DNA from: Pseudomonadota bacterium
GTDB taxonomy: Bacteria > Bdellovibrionota > UBA2428
Assembly: GCA_018001635.1 (NCBI GenBank)
Contig: JAGNHS010000026.1
Location: 1-41,553, forward strand
Direction: 5' to 3'
DNA length: 41,553 bases
The notes under the pieces: generated by a model
Database searches by the model: none
Told to the model about the DNA's origin: nothing
What the model saw: only the letters and a program-made list of their open reading frames with translations
Shown: piece after piece, positions 8,213 through 16,666 of the stretch
Numbering within the stretch: position 1 is the stretch's first letter
How the letters are laid out: each line of letters opens with the position of its first letter
Program-made: the position numbers and the translations under genes

Positions 8213-8950
8213 TTAGAGACTTGTATAGTCTGGAAAAGACCCAAAGAAAATGCTGAAGTTAATAGCCATCTGTAAGCTGTGCTGAGTGTCTTCAGACCCT
8301 AAGTTTTTACCTTTATAAATAAAGTCCTTAAGCTCCATTCTTAAGCCATAACGTGAACCCATTAAGAAACGCATTCCCGCCGTTAGAGCTCCACCAAATC
8401 TCTGGTGCTTGGCGCCCTTAGCACCATCAAGCATTTTTTCTTCAGTATTGATGAGGGCTAACCCGGCGCCCACATAAGTATCAAACATCCAGACTGAAGT
8501 TTCAGTTAAGTGCATTTTTGAATAGTAAGGGGTGAACAAATACGATGCCGAATACATCCACTTTGGAATTTCCACTCCTAGACCACCTTTATTGATAGTC
8601 GCTGGCACTTTGTCTCGAACTTGAGAATTCACAAACTCAGTTTCCTTGCCATAATTCAACTGAAACCAAACGGGCTCAATAGCGTGACGTTGGTTGAAAT
8701 GATACAAAGCCGCAGCATTAAAAGCATAATAATTATGAATGGTAGAAACGGGAGAATATTCTCCGCCAAGAGAGAACTCAACCTTATCATCGCGTGGGAA
8801 GAGTGGGTTTAACACAGAAATTTCAGGGCCATACTGAGACTCAACTCTATAAGTTTCAATCGAAGATTCTGGAAGCTTTTGAATGTATTGAGCCTGTGTT
8901 GCAGAGGCTATAATGATTGCTGAAAGTATCCCCAAACCCCGTCGTTTCAT
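8213..8950 (-). CDS. Outer-membrane beta-barrel protein
   Basis: The start chosen is the ATG at 8950, which gives a classical signal peptide (MKRRGLGILSAIIIASATQA, cleaved before QYIQ); an in-frame upstream Met at 9010 would add 20 residues that spoil it. The mature protein of about 225 residues alternates short amphipathic strands and turns: KVEFSLGGEYSP, HNYYAFNAAALYHF, YSASYLFTPYYSKM, FDTYVGAGLALI, GGALTAGMRFLM, YGLRMELKDF. The final Y-G-L-R-x-E-L-x-D pattern resembles outer-membrane beta-barrel proteins common in Myxococcota and Bdellovibrionota. It sits immediately upstream of ffh but is probably a separate function. The fold is well supported; cargo or role is unknown. Confidence 0.8.
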   Translation of the reverse strand: MKRRGLGILSAIIIASATQAQYIQKLPESSIETYRVESQYGPEISVLNPLFPRDDKVEFSLGGEYSPVSTIHNYYAFNAAALYHFNQRHAIEPVWFQLNYGKETEFVNSQVRDKVPATINKGGLGVEIPKWMYSASYLFTPYYSKMHLTETSVWMFDTYVGAGLALINTEEKMLDGAKGAKHQRFGGALTAGMRFLMGSRYGLRMELKDFIYKGKNLGSEDTQHSLQMAINFSIFFGSFPDYTSL

Positions 8951-8956
8951 AATTTT

Positions 8957-8962
8957 AGTATA
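8957..8962 (-). promoter_or_regulatory. -10 box of the beta-barrel protein gene
   Basis: TATACT (minus strand) ends 6 nt before the ATG at 8950, the same geometry as other predicted leaderless genes here. No convincing -35 hexamer is visible 16-18 nt upstream, so this is weaker than the others. Confidence 0.35.
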
Positions 8963-9083
8963 ATATATGGACTCGCCATTGGTGCAGTCTGCCCTCAGTT
9001 TTGATAGCAATTGAAGCCCGAAAAAGACTCATTGCGTCTAAGCGCCAAAGTGTATAAGACCCTCTTCATAACTTTTGTTTACA

Positions 9084-10004
9084 ATGAATAAGGTGTGTAG
9101 TTTGGCGAAACTCAATTTACTTATATTATTTTTTTCATTGTCACTTATTTCAAAGGCCCATGATAACAAGGCGACACAACCCTTATGTGCCGATGCTGTA
9201 AGCCAACTTAATCCTTTAAAAACCCCTATTCTTTTCTACACTAAAAGACCCTTTAAAAAGGGAGAAATAAAAAGCGTAGGTGTCGTTCTTGGTCCTGGAG
9301 AAAAATTTGATCCCGTAAAATTAAATCTCGAAGCTTACGGAGAATATATTTATCTACTCACAAATACTGGACACCTTATAATTTCTCCCAGAGTTCCTCA
9401 TGACGCCACTGAAAAGAAATTCTTTGCTTCGCACTTAGGATTAGTCTTAAACGCTCAAAAAAACATTAAGACTCCCTTTGAAATTATTGGTGCCGGTGAA
9501 TTTATTTTAACTGATGCTAACATCACAAAGTTCAATAATAAGTCAGGGCTCCTTCGAGGCAACTTAGTCAATTTAGAAAATTCTGCACGGGATTTTGATT
9601 CAAGAGGCATGAGCGTTTGGAGAGACCAAGCCGCCTTCAAAGATTTCTCTGACTATTCCGATGAATCGCATCTCACAGAAATCAAAAGGGCCCAAGGGGA
9701 ACTTAGATGGAGACTCGATCCCAAGTTAAATCTCATCCGCAAAAATTTTGAAATGGCTTACAGTGCCTTTATAAAGAAAAATAACTACAACCCATTTGTT
9801 CAACATAACTTTTTTAACTATTTTTATAAGGGCGAACCCAATTTTGAAGAATATCTTAAAATTAAAACTCCAATAGGAATGAACCTTTATTACGTCGCGC
9901 ACGATGGAGTCATGACTTTTCTAATTCGCTCTGAAGAAATCTCAGGCTTAGGACCTATTGAAGCTCTCACCCAAGAATTAAATACTTTAAATAGTCAGCC
10001 GTAA
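9084..10004 (+). CDS. Exported protein of unknown function
   Basis: An ATG at 9084 gives a signal peptide (hydrophobic LNLLILFFSLSLISKA, cleaved before HDNK); a TTG at 9075 would add three residues. The mature protein is about 280 residues. A central segment (about 120-175) has the pattern His-x-Gly-Leu, then ...GAGEFILTDANITKFNNKSG, which loosely recalls domains of some secreted toxins that carry an AGE...I..N..SG core; the usual following HYRP is absent. This resemblance is an impression only. The gene is divergent from the beta-barrel gene and converges on the PPSR gene with 13 nt between stops. Function unknown. Confidence 0.72.
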   Translation: MNKVCSLAKLNLLILFFSLSLISKAHDNKATQPLCADAVSQLNPLKTPILFYTKRPFKKGEIKSVGVVLGPGEKFDPVKLNLEAYGEYIYLLTNTGHLIISPRVPHDATEKKFFASHLGLVLNAQKNIKTPFEIIGAGEFILTDANITKFNNKSGLLRGNLVNLENSARDFDSRGMSVWRDQAAFKDFSDYSDESHLTEIKRAQGELRWRLDPKLNLIRKNFEMAYSAFIKKNNYNPFVQHNFFNYFYKGEPNFEEYLKIKTPIGMNLYYVAHDGVMTFLIRSEEISGLGPIEALTQELNTLNSQP

Positions 10005-10017
10005 TATAATTGTAAAT

Positions 10018-10854
10018 TTACGAGAGTTTTAATCGGGTGCGCATGAGTCGCTCAATCTCAGAAGCTGTCTCTTCTAGCGCTTTGTTGGTCACATCAAAAA
10101 GTGGCCACCTTCGATGCCTTTGAAATATTTCACGAGCCCATTCCAATTCTTCTCGAATATGCTGAAGACTAGCGTATTCACTCGCGGGGTCGCGCCCCAT
10201 TCGAGATAAACGCTCCTTACGAATTTTCATGAGCGCTTCGGGATCTATAGTGAGGGCAATAATTTTGTTTTGATCGATTTTGAAAAGTTCTTCAGGAGGA
10301 GAGATTCCTTTGACCAAAGGAACATTGGCCACCTTATATCCTTTATGTGAAAGATATATAGACAATGGAGTTTTAGAAGTTCTTGAAACACCCACTAAGA
10401 CGAGATCGGCTTGCTGAAGATTTTCAGGATTCGAGCCATCATCTTGCTTAACCACAAATTCCATGGCTTCGATTCTACGAAAATACTTATCGTTGATTTC
10501 GTGAAGCAATCCAGGGGTGAGCGAGGGTTGAGTTCCCAAAAAGCGATTCATAACATCAAGCATCGGCCCTAAAAGATCGACTGATAAAATATTCAGTTCT
10601 TCAGTGCGCTTTTTAATAGCTTCGCGAACAATGGGACTTACGGTTGTGTAAATCACGGCAGCCCCTTTTTGATGGGCTTCCTCTAAAATGGCATCCACCT
10701 GATCTTTAGTCCTGACAGATTTATATCGAACTGTTTTTACATTTTGATCGAGGGAATATTGAGTGAGCGTTGCATGAACAATGTTTTCAACAGTCTCTCC
10801 AGTTCCATCGCTCACAAGGAAAACTAAAAAGGGTTGTGCCGTAGTCGGTGTCAT
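10018..10854 (-). CDS. PEP synthase/PPDK regulatory kinase-phosphorylase (PPSR, DUF299 family)
   Basis: This family (YdiA in E. coli) switches phosphoenolpyruvate synthetase, or pyruvate phosphate dikinase, off and on by ADP-dependent phosphorylation of a threonine and Pi-dependent removal. At 278 aa it has the expected length. It shows the N-terminal VSDGTGETVENI (14-25), the nucleotide-binding loop GVSRTSKTPLS (155-165), and KISPPE-like PLVKGISPPEELF. The C-terminal R-x-x-R-x-x-R and YAS segment (RLSRMGRDPASEYAS) is also typical. The target enzyme gene is not in this window. There is no obvious Shine-Dalgarno site and the gene appears monocistronic. Choice between the PEP synthase and PPDK partner cannot be made from sequence here. 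Confidence 0.92.
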   Translation of the reverse strand: MTPTTAQPFLVFLVSDGTGETVENIVHATLTQYSLDQNVKTVRYKSVRTKDQVDAILEEAHQKGAAVIYTTVSPIVREAIKKRTEELNILSVDLLGPMLDVMNRFLGTQPSLTPGLLHEINDKYFRRIEAMEFVVKQDDGSNPENLQQADLVLVGVSRTSKTPLSIYLSHKGYKVANVPLVKGISPPEELFKIDQNKIIALTIDPEALMKIRKERLSRMGRDPASEYASLQHIREELEWAREIFQRHRRWPLFDVTNKALEETASEIERLMRTRLKLS

Positions 10855-10944
10855 GATCTTAAAAAGAAGTTTGGCCCATAAAAGACCCTTTAATCAATAG
10901 ATATTTAAAAAAATCCAAGCAAGCAACGCACTCATTCAGACTTA

Positions 10945-12657
10945 TTATAAAAGAGATTTTTCACATAAAGAGCCATAACGGATGAGCTGACTTTCGTAGC
11001 TAAAAACATTAACGGCGGAGCCCCGAGGTCTAAGCATTTCCAAGGGAGTCCATTCCAATTTAGCGTGTCGAGACTCAGGCTTTCCAGGCAATGAATACTC
11101 ATAAAGCTTCAGATCATAAAATGGAGAGCTATTTAAAAACCAATTCAAATGCAATGGAGAAAACCAAGGTTGGGTATTTTCTGAAAAGCTATACTCTTTC
11201 ACATCCAAAGCTCGATCTTTAGCAATTTTAGTCACTACAGCCTCAAAAGTTTGAGCCGATCCTAATTCGGAATCCCAAAACACAACTTCCTGTCCCTGCC
11301 CCATTTCGGGAACATAACCACGATCCCTTAAGCAGATATAAAATCGTATGGATGCTCCTGCACGAAAGCATTCATAATCGTCAGTATAAATCCATGGAAC
11401 AGGAGAAATTTTAGCCAAGGGAACTATTTTAGTTTTTCGAGACTTTTTCAAATTAAGTAGAACTTCGTTTTGATGAGAAAAATCAGAGTCAGTCGCAGTT
11501 AATTTTAAATTAACTTTTGTCAAAGAATCAGAAATGAGGCCTTTTTTATCTGGGTTTTCCAAGCGAACACTTTGCTCAGTGAAGCGCCCTCGCGCCATAT
11601 TAAAATATCGAAGAGTTCCCTCCAAAGTGCCCGAGGCATTTTCTTCAAGAGGCGTAATAAAAGTTCCACTGGAATCTTTAATTATAAATACAAAGGATTT
11701 TTTGGCTTTAAAATGAGGGATCTTTTGCTCGTATTGAGCCAAAATCACTTCCGTATCGCTATTTGGAATTTTACCCTCATAAATATATTTAACAGGAGTT
11801 TTTAATTTAAGTCTTTTGGCTAAAATGTCTTTGGAATAAATTAGATTTAAATGATTCGATTTATTGTATCGATTCGAAACTTCAATTCTTTGTATTTGAG
11901 CCGCTTTAGCATCGGTATAAGTAAAACTAAAATATAAATCACCCAACAATTTATCTTGGAATCTTAGTTGACGGTTTTTTCCAGGCTTCTTTTTAAAACG
12001 AAAGCTCTGCCAGGAATAAGTGTTTAAACTATTCACTAAAAGCACTTCATTCTCATCACCTAAATCACGATAAAACAAATCAACATCATCTGAGAGCTTT
12101 ATAGTTTGAATGGTTTTATCGGTACTTAAATTAGGAAAAAGCTCACTCAATGAAATAACTTGCTTCTGATGTTGGCTAAAGTATCCAGTAAAATTTCTTC
12201 GCCCAATATTCACGCTGCTATCAGAGCGCCTTAGGCTCAGCATAAAATCGTCGCCACGCTTGTGGTCAGGTTCAATATCATTAACAAAATAAGAGATTTC
12301 GTAACGAACTGGCTCAAGCAACCCTGTCTCTGGGTTAATTTCATCCGTATAAAGTGTAGAAGTATCGTGGCCTTTAATGTCTGCATTGGGATTGATATAT
12401 TTCAATTTAAAAGGAAGGATTCTATAAGACGTTTCTCCATCTTTTAAAATCACTACCAATGTTTTAGTTTCGGCACCTTGCAACCACCCAATTCGATCTC
12501 CATTATCAAAGCTTGCAAAGATTTCAAATTTTGGATTTAAAAAAAAATCTTTCTGAGTAGAACTTTCGGGTGTCGCCGTTTCAGAGTTGGAAAAGACAGA
12601 GGCATTCGAAAAAATTAAGAGAACAAATACGAATAAATAAATTTTTTTGAGATTCAT
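10945..12657 (-). CDS. Large exported protein of unknown function (570 aa)
   Basis: The N-terminus is a signal peptide (MNLKKIYLFVFVLLIFSNASVFS, cleaved before NSET). The mature protein is rich in aromatic and charged residues and looks mainly beta-stranded: repeated short strands separated by Asn/Asp turns, for example DLYFSFTYTDAKAAQI and SFVFIIKDSSGTFI. Two cysteines lie close together in DDYECFRAGASIRFYICLRD (about 425-444), with another near the C-terminus (GSLCEKSLL), so disulfides are possible in the periplasm. A good promoter lies upstream with an AGG about 10 nt before the ATG. It is monocistronic, between hflX and the PPSR gene. I do not recognise a family. Confidence 0.75.
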   Translation of the reverse strand: MNLKKIYLFVFVLLIFSNASVFSNSETATPESSTQKDFFLNPKFEIFASFDNGDRIGWLQGAETKTLVVILKDGETSYRILPFKLKYINPNADIKGHDTSTLYTDEINPETGLLEPVRYEISYFVNDIEPDHKRGDDFMLSLRRSDSSVNIGRRNFTGYFSQHQKQVISLSELFPNLSTDKTIQTIKLSDDVDLFYRDLGDENEVLLVNSLNTYSWQSFRFKKKPGKNRQLRFQDKLLGDLYFSFTYTDAKAAQIQRIEVSNRYNKSNHLNLIYSKDILAKRLKLKTPVKYIYEGKIPNSDTEVILAQYEQKIPHFKAKKSFVFIIKDSSGTFITPLEENASGTLEGTLRYFNMARGRFTEQSVRLENPDKKGLISDSLTKVNLKLTATDSDFSHQNEVLLNLKKSRKTKIVPLAKISPVPWIYTDDYECFRAGASIRFYICLRDRGYVPEMGQGQEVVFWDSELGSAQTFEAVVTKIAKDRALDVKEYSFSENTQPWFSPLHLNWFLNSSPFYDLKLYEYSLPGKPESRHAKLEWTPLEMLRPRGSAVNVFSYESQLIRYGSLCEKSLL

Positions 12658-12682
12658 AGAGACACCTAAACCTTGGCCTAGG

Positions 12683-12711
12683 AATAAAGATTAAGGGTAT
12701 TTCGCTGTCAA
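12683..12711 (-). promoter_or_regulatory. Sigma70-type promoter of the 570-aa exported protein gene
   Basis: Consensus TTGACA (12711-12706) is separated by 17 nt from TTTATT (12688-12683) on the minus strand. The start codon lies 25 nt after the -10 box, leaving a short leader with AGGT near the ATG. This gene therefore has a conventional leader, unlike several others here. Confidence 0.6.
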
Positions 12712-12740
12712 GATAACTCGGCTTAGATACAGTTCGAGCT

Positions 12741-14084
12741 CTAACCCTGCAAAGCCACCGACCAAGGCGCTTCACCGGCTTGGCAACTTTGAACTATAAT
12801 ATCGCGAAGCTCTGGAATTCCTTGGCCTGTAAGAGCCGAGACCATAGCTATTTGAACCTTAGGATAATCATGTTTGAGCGACCTTAAAACCTGAGCACGT
12901 CTCAAAAAAGCCCCTTCGCTCAATCGATCCATTTTATTGAGAACAAAAAGCCTAGGGATATCAAGCGCACCGATCTCTTCCAAAACTTTTTCAGTAGTTT
13001 CAAATTGTTCCTTCCAAGCGGGATGCGAGAAATCTAGCACATGAATTATAAGTCTTGATTCAATAGCTTCTCGCAAAGTGCTCTTAAAAGAATGAACCAA
13101 CTCCGTTGGAATATCCCTAACAAAACCAACTGTATCGCTCACTAAAATGCGTGGTTCGGTTGGAGGAGATAATGGGCGTATCGTTGTATCGAGCGTACAA
13201 AAAAGTTTGTCCTCTGTTTTCACAGGAGCCTTAGTCAAACGCTGCATGAGAGTCGATTTACCGGCATTGGTGTAACCCACCAAAGCCACACGCGGGAGCG
13301 AAGATCGACGCGAACTTTGAACGCTAAAAGCCTCTCCGGCTTCCTTAAGTTTTCGAGTGAGTATGGAAATACGATCCTTCACCACTCGACGATCTAGCTC
13401 TAAACGAGTTTCACCCTGCCCACGTCCCTTCAAACCACCCTTTCCGCCTCGTTGGCGCGATAGCCCCATCCACAATCCAGAAAGACGACTTTGAAGGTAT
13501 TTGAGTTGTGCAAGTTCCACTTGCAACTTCGCAAGATGAGTTTGAGCATGATGCTTAAAAATAGAGAGAATAACCGCTTGGCGATCAAGAACTGGAATTT
13601 TAAAACAATCTTCCAAATTTCGAACTTGAACAGCACTTAAGGAAAGTTCAAAAACCACCGCTTGAACAGGATTTTCTTTCAATCGATTTTGAATGAGCTC
13701 TAATTTTCCTGTTCCCAAATAAGTCGATGGAGACACTTCACGAGGCTCTCCCACCCGAATGATTTCCTGACATTTCATACCTAAGGATTCACAAAGACGC
13801 TTCATCTCTTCACCTTCATCGTAAAGAGAATCCGGAACCACTATAACAACCTTATCGCCATAGCTTTTTTCAAAGCGGCCCCATAAGAATTCAGGATTTT
13901 CATCTGAATTTTGAATTTGAGAATTTGTATTTTTAGGAGTTTCAGAATTTTCTAAAATAATTTTTTCTGGAATAGACTCTTGAAGATCTTTTGTAGTCTG
14001 CCCCAAAACTTTAGCTCTTGCCAATTTACGGATATCTTCGCCGGACCAAGCCCTATTTTTTTTCAATCTAAAACTTCTCCCCAT
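12741..14084 (-). CDS. hflX: Ribosome-associated GTPase HflX
   Basis: HflX is a GTPase that binds and splits stalled 70S ribosomes, often under heat stress. Length 447. The N-terminal HflX domain covers about 75-260, with the glycine-rich MGLSRQRGGKGGLKGRGQGETRLELDRR stretch at about 206-233 that is diagnostic. The GTPase domain follows: ALVGYTNAGKST (267-278), DTVGF (317-321) and NKMD (383-386). The first 65 residues are a poorly conserved, Asn/Lys/Glu-rich leader. The start overlaps the end of the preceding small gene by 22 nt, so it is translated from the ribBA-ribH-nusB operon. Confidence 0.96.
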   Translation of the reverse strand: MGRSFRLKKNRAWSGEDIRKLARAKVLGQTTKDLQESIPEKIILENSETPKNTNSQIQNSDENPEFLWGRFEKSYGDKVVIVVPDSLYDEGEEMKRLCESLGMKCQEIIRVGEPREVSPSTYLGTGKLELIQNRLKENPVQAVVFELSLSAVQVRNLEDCFKIPVLDRQAVILSIFKHHAQTHLAKLQVELAQLKYLQSRLSGLWMGLSRQRGGKGGLKGRGQGETRLELDRRVVKDRISILTRKLKEAGEAFSVQSSRRSSLPRVALVGYTNAGKSTLMQRLTKAPVKTEDKLFCTLDTTIRPLSPPTEPRILVSDTVGFVRDIPTELVHSFKSTLREAIESRLIIHVLDFSHPAWKEQFETTEKVLEEIGALDIPRLFVLNKMDRLSEGAFLRRAQVLRSLKHDYPKVQIAMVSALTGQGIPELRDIIVQSCQAGEAPWSVALQG

Positions 14085-14410
14085 TTTTTTATATTTGGAA
14101 AATATTCTTTAAGTTTATTCCATTCATTCTCTGTAAAAGACCCGCTTCCATAAATGGACTCCGAGGCTCCCCACAAATTCTGAAGCGACTCTAAATTATC
14201 TTTTTTAATCGTAGGCAATAAGACCATTTGGTCGAGGACTCCAAAAGTAGGTTTAAATAAAAAAGCTCCATCCGAGGGCAAATGGCCCTTATGAAAAGCC
14301 ATAGAGATTAAACCATGTGATAATTTATCAAGCTCAATATATTCTTTTGGAAGTTTTGAAAGCGGAGGACTCATGCGCGAATCTGTTTTGACTATTAAAG
14401 CCCTAATCAC
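14063..14410 (-). CDS. Small conserved-context protein of unknown function (115 aa)
   Basis: The frame overlaps nusB by 4 nt (ATGA type) and hflX by 22 nt, so it is almost surely a real, translationally coupled gene. The protein has no signal peptide or membrane segment. It contains a hydrophobic core (LSHGLISMAFHKGHLP, GVLDQMVLLP) and a charged C-terminal half ending in FPNIKKWGEVLD. The sequence reads like a small cytosolic alpha/beta protein. Met13 is an alternative start. I do not recognise the family. Position between nusB and hflX hints at RNA or ribosome biology, but that is context only. Confidence 0.7.
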   Translation of the reverse strand: MIRALIVKTDSRMSPPLSKLPKEYIELDKLSHGLISMAFHKGHLPSDGAFLFKPTFGVLDQMVLLPTIKKDNLESLQNLWGASESIYGSGSFTENEWNKLKEYFPNIKKWGEVLD

Positions 14411-14847
14411 TCGTTTTGCATGTCCTTTCGTTCGTTTCTCACTTTATCCAGTATACCATTAATGAAAGAAGGCGATTCCTTAGTGCCAAATTTTTTTGCT
14501 ATTTCCACAGCTTCGTCAATAATGACAGGAATATCAGCCTTTTGGGTCTCATCTTGAAAGAGGATTTCAAAGCTTCCAACCCTTAAAATGGCCAAATCAA
14601 CCTTCTCCAAACGGTCCATTCTCCAGTTAGTTAAAAGGGCCTCAATTTTCTTATCAATCTCAGGCAAGCGACCCAAAACACCTAAAGCTGTGCTCTCAAA
14701 ATAGGCTTGGTTTTCCGAAGAACCCTCAGCTTGGTCCTCCCAAAATGCACGGCTCCTAGTTTTAGCTAAAGGTAAATCGATAGGATTGAGCATCCACTGA
14801 TAAACCCATTGAACAACAAGTTCGCGACTACGGTGACGATTAGGCAT
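14407..14847 (-). CDS. nusB: Transcription antitermination factor NusB
   Basis: NusB with S10 (NusE) binds boxA RNA and supports antitermination of rRNA transcription. The 146-residue protein opens with HRSRELVVQWVYQW, equivalent to the RR.ARE.A.Q.LY start. It ends with the characteristic LRVGSFEILFQ, DIPVIIDEAVEIAKKFGTKESPSFINGILDKV. It overlaps ribH by 8 nt, the classical ribH-nusB pairing. Firm identification. Confidence 0.96.
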   Translation of the reverse strand: MPNRHRSRELVVQWVYQWMLNPIDLPLAKTRSRAFWEDQAEGSSENQAYFESTALGVLGRLPEIDKKIEALLTNWRMDRLEKVDLAILRVGSFEILFQDETQKADIPVIIDEAVEIAKKFGTKESPSFINGILDKVRNERKDMQNE

Positions 14848-15340
14848 TATTTTTCATCCAATAAGACATAAACAAAGCAGCTTGAGCAGCTTCGCTACCC
14901 TTTGTAGCTCGCTCAGCAGCTTGTTCATAATTATTCACAGTTAAAACTCCAAAACCAATCGGTATATTTTTTTCGAGAGAGACCGTCATTAACCCCTGGC
15001 TAAGAGCTTGGCAAATATATTCGAAGTGCGGAGTGCCCCCTTGAATTACACAACCCAATGTTACGACAAAATCAGGCTTTTCTGTCTCTATAAAGTGCTT
15101 GGCCGCCAAAGGCAGCTCAAAAGAACCCGGAACTGCGATTGTCTTAATATATTCAGGAAGCAGCCCCATTGTTTCTAAATAACGACGAGCCGAAGACTCA
15201 AGACGTTCTATAATGTCTTCGTACCAAAGAGTTTTAAGAATAATAACCTTTTTTAAATTCTGCACATGCTTTTTCATGGCCTCAGAGCTAACGCCCGGAA
15301 GAACTTTATCTCCCATTTTAGCGGCTTCGTGCAAAGTCAT
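14840..15340 (-). CDS. ribH: 6,7-dimethyl-8-ribityllumazine synthase
   Basis: RibH condenses 5-amino-6-ribitylamino-uracil with 3,4-dihydroxy-2-butanone 4-phosphate, the penultimate step of riboflavin synthesis. It is 166 residues long, slightly above usual. Signature segments are AVPGSFELPLAAKHF, FVVTLGCVIQGGTPHFEYIC (with the catalytic-region His) and IPIGFGVLTVNNYEQAAERA. It overlaps the ribBA stop by 4 nt (ATGA), and its product uses the butanone phosphate made by RibBA directly upstream. The first 15 or so residues (LHEAAKMGDKVLPGV) are unlike the usual short start, so the start could lie slightly downstream. Confidence 0.95.
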   Translation of the reverse strand: MTLHEAAKMGDKVLPGVSSEAMKKHVQNLKKVIILKTLWYEDIIERLESSARRYLETMGLLPEYIKTIAVPGSFELPLAAKHFIETEKPDFVVTLGCVIQGGTPHFEYICQALSQGLMTVSLEKNIPIGFGVLTVNNYEQAAERATKGSEAAQAALFMSYWMKNNA

Positions 15341-16572
15341 ACTTCGCTCTCCTGAAACATATGGCCCATCTTGATCTTCTTGGTTTCCATATAATCTTTG
15401 TTATGCTCATGAACGCCCACCACTAGTGGAACTCGCTCAAGGACACTTAAACCAAAAGACTCAAGACCGATAATTTTGCGAGGATTGTTAGACAATAATC
15501 GCATTTGTCGAACTCCAAGTTGGCGTAAAATCTGGGCACCAATTCCATATTGTCTTAAATCAGGAGAAAAGCCTAAGGCTTGGTTGGCTTGAACCGTATC
15601 GAGGCCTTCATCTTGCAATTGATAAGCCTTGAGCTTATTCACTAACCCAATACCACGTCCCTCTTGGCGCAAATACAAGAGAACTCCACGACCTTCTTCA
15701 GCAATTTTCTTGAGAGCCGCATCTAATTGGGATCCACAATCACAGCGCAAACTTCCTAAAAGATCGCCCGTCAAACACTCAGAATGAACGCGGACAAGTA
15801 CGGCTTCTTTAGACAACTCTTCAGGACTCCCTAAAGTGACTGCAACATGCTCATGTTCATCAATCACTGACTTGAAAACATGAATTTTAAAATCTTTAGA
15901 ATATTTAGAAGGCAACTTAGCTTCAACTTCTTTTGTAACTAAAGAACGATCAAAATGAATTCGATAATCAATCAAATCGGCAATACTTAAAATGTTCAGC
16001 CCATGTTCTTTCGCAAAAATTTCCAAGTCATGCATGCGCGCCATGGATCCATCTTCTTTAAGAATTTCACAAATAACTGCGGAGCCACTGAGAGCGGCTA
16101 GCTTAGCTAAATCAACAGATCCCTCTGTATGACCCGCTCGCACGAGCACACCTCCCTCAACGGCTCGAAGGGGAAAAATGTGTCCAGGTACAACAAGATC
16201 ACTTCTTTGTGCATTATCACGAATAGCAGTTTGAATGGTGTGAGCACGATCTTGAGCCGATATTCCAGTAGAAACTCCCTCACGAGCTTCAATTGAAACG
16301 GTAAAAGCAGTTTTTAAAGGAGTTTGATTCTGATCGGTCATCATAGGCAAAGCCAAACGATCAATTTGTTTGGCTTCCATGGCTAAACAAACCAATCCAC
16401 GCGCTTTGCTCACCATAAAGTTTATATGTTGAGAAGTGCAAAACTGTGCAGGAAGAATGAGATCACCTTCGTTTTCACGATTTTCATCGTCAACCATAAC
16501 GACCATGCGACCTTCTTGAAAATCTTTAATGGCTCGTTCAACTTTTTGAAAACGTAATAAACTTGTGCTCAT
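15337..16572 (-). CDS. ribBA: Bifunctional DHBP synthase / GTP cyclohydrolase II
   Basis: The N-terminal half makes 3,4-dihydroxy-2-butanone 4-phosphate from ribulose 5-phosphate; the C-terminal half opens GTP to start riboflavin synthesis. In the RibB domain (1-205) the acidic loop VDDENRENEGDL (27-38) and AGHTEGSVDLAKLA (146-159) are intact. In the RibA domain (about 210-405) the zinc cysteines are C266, C277 and C279, and LRQEGRGIGLVNKLKAYQLQ and the late RQMRLLSNNPRKI segments are present. Length 411 is standard. It is the first gene of ribBA-ribH-nusB-orf-hflX. No FMN riboswitch is visible upstream. A possible TTTACA-17-TAACTT promoter sits 9 nt before the ATG. Confidence 0.97.
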   Translation of the reverse strand: MSTSLLRFQKVERAIKDFQEGRMVVMVDDENRENEGDLILPAQFCTSQHINFMVSKARGLVCLAMEAKQIDRLALPMMTDQNQTPLKTAFTVSIEAREGVSTGISAQDRAHTIQTAIRDNAQRSDLVVPGHIFPLRAVEGGVLVRAGHTEGSVDLAKLAALSGSAVICEILKEDGSMARMHDLEIFAKEHGLNILSIADLIDYRIHFDRSLVTKEVEAKLPSKYSKDFKIHVFKSVIDEHEHVAVTLGSPEELSKEAVLVRVHSECLTGDLLGSLRCDCGSQLDAALKKIAEEGRGVLLYLRQEGRGIGLVNKLKAYQLQDEGLDTVQANQALGFSPDLRQYGIGAQILRQLGVRQMRLLSNNPRKIIGLESFGLSVLERVPLVVGVHEHNKDYMETKKIKMGHMFQESEV

Positions 16573-16666
16573 GACGCGGCCAAGTTAATGAAATTTCAAG
16601 CCAATGTAAACAAGCAAAGCACTCTCAATAGCTTCAAGAAACTTTAAATATAAGGAGACTAATCCC

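Noticed and set aside
16573..16666. FMN riboswitch upstream of ribBA
   Set aside because: The 94-nt gap lacks the conserved RFN element sequences and is too short and unstructured; none seen before ribD or ribE either.
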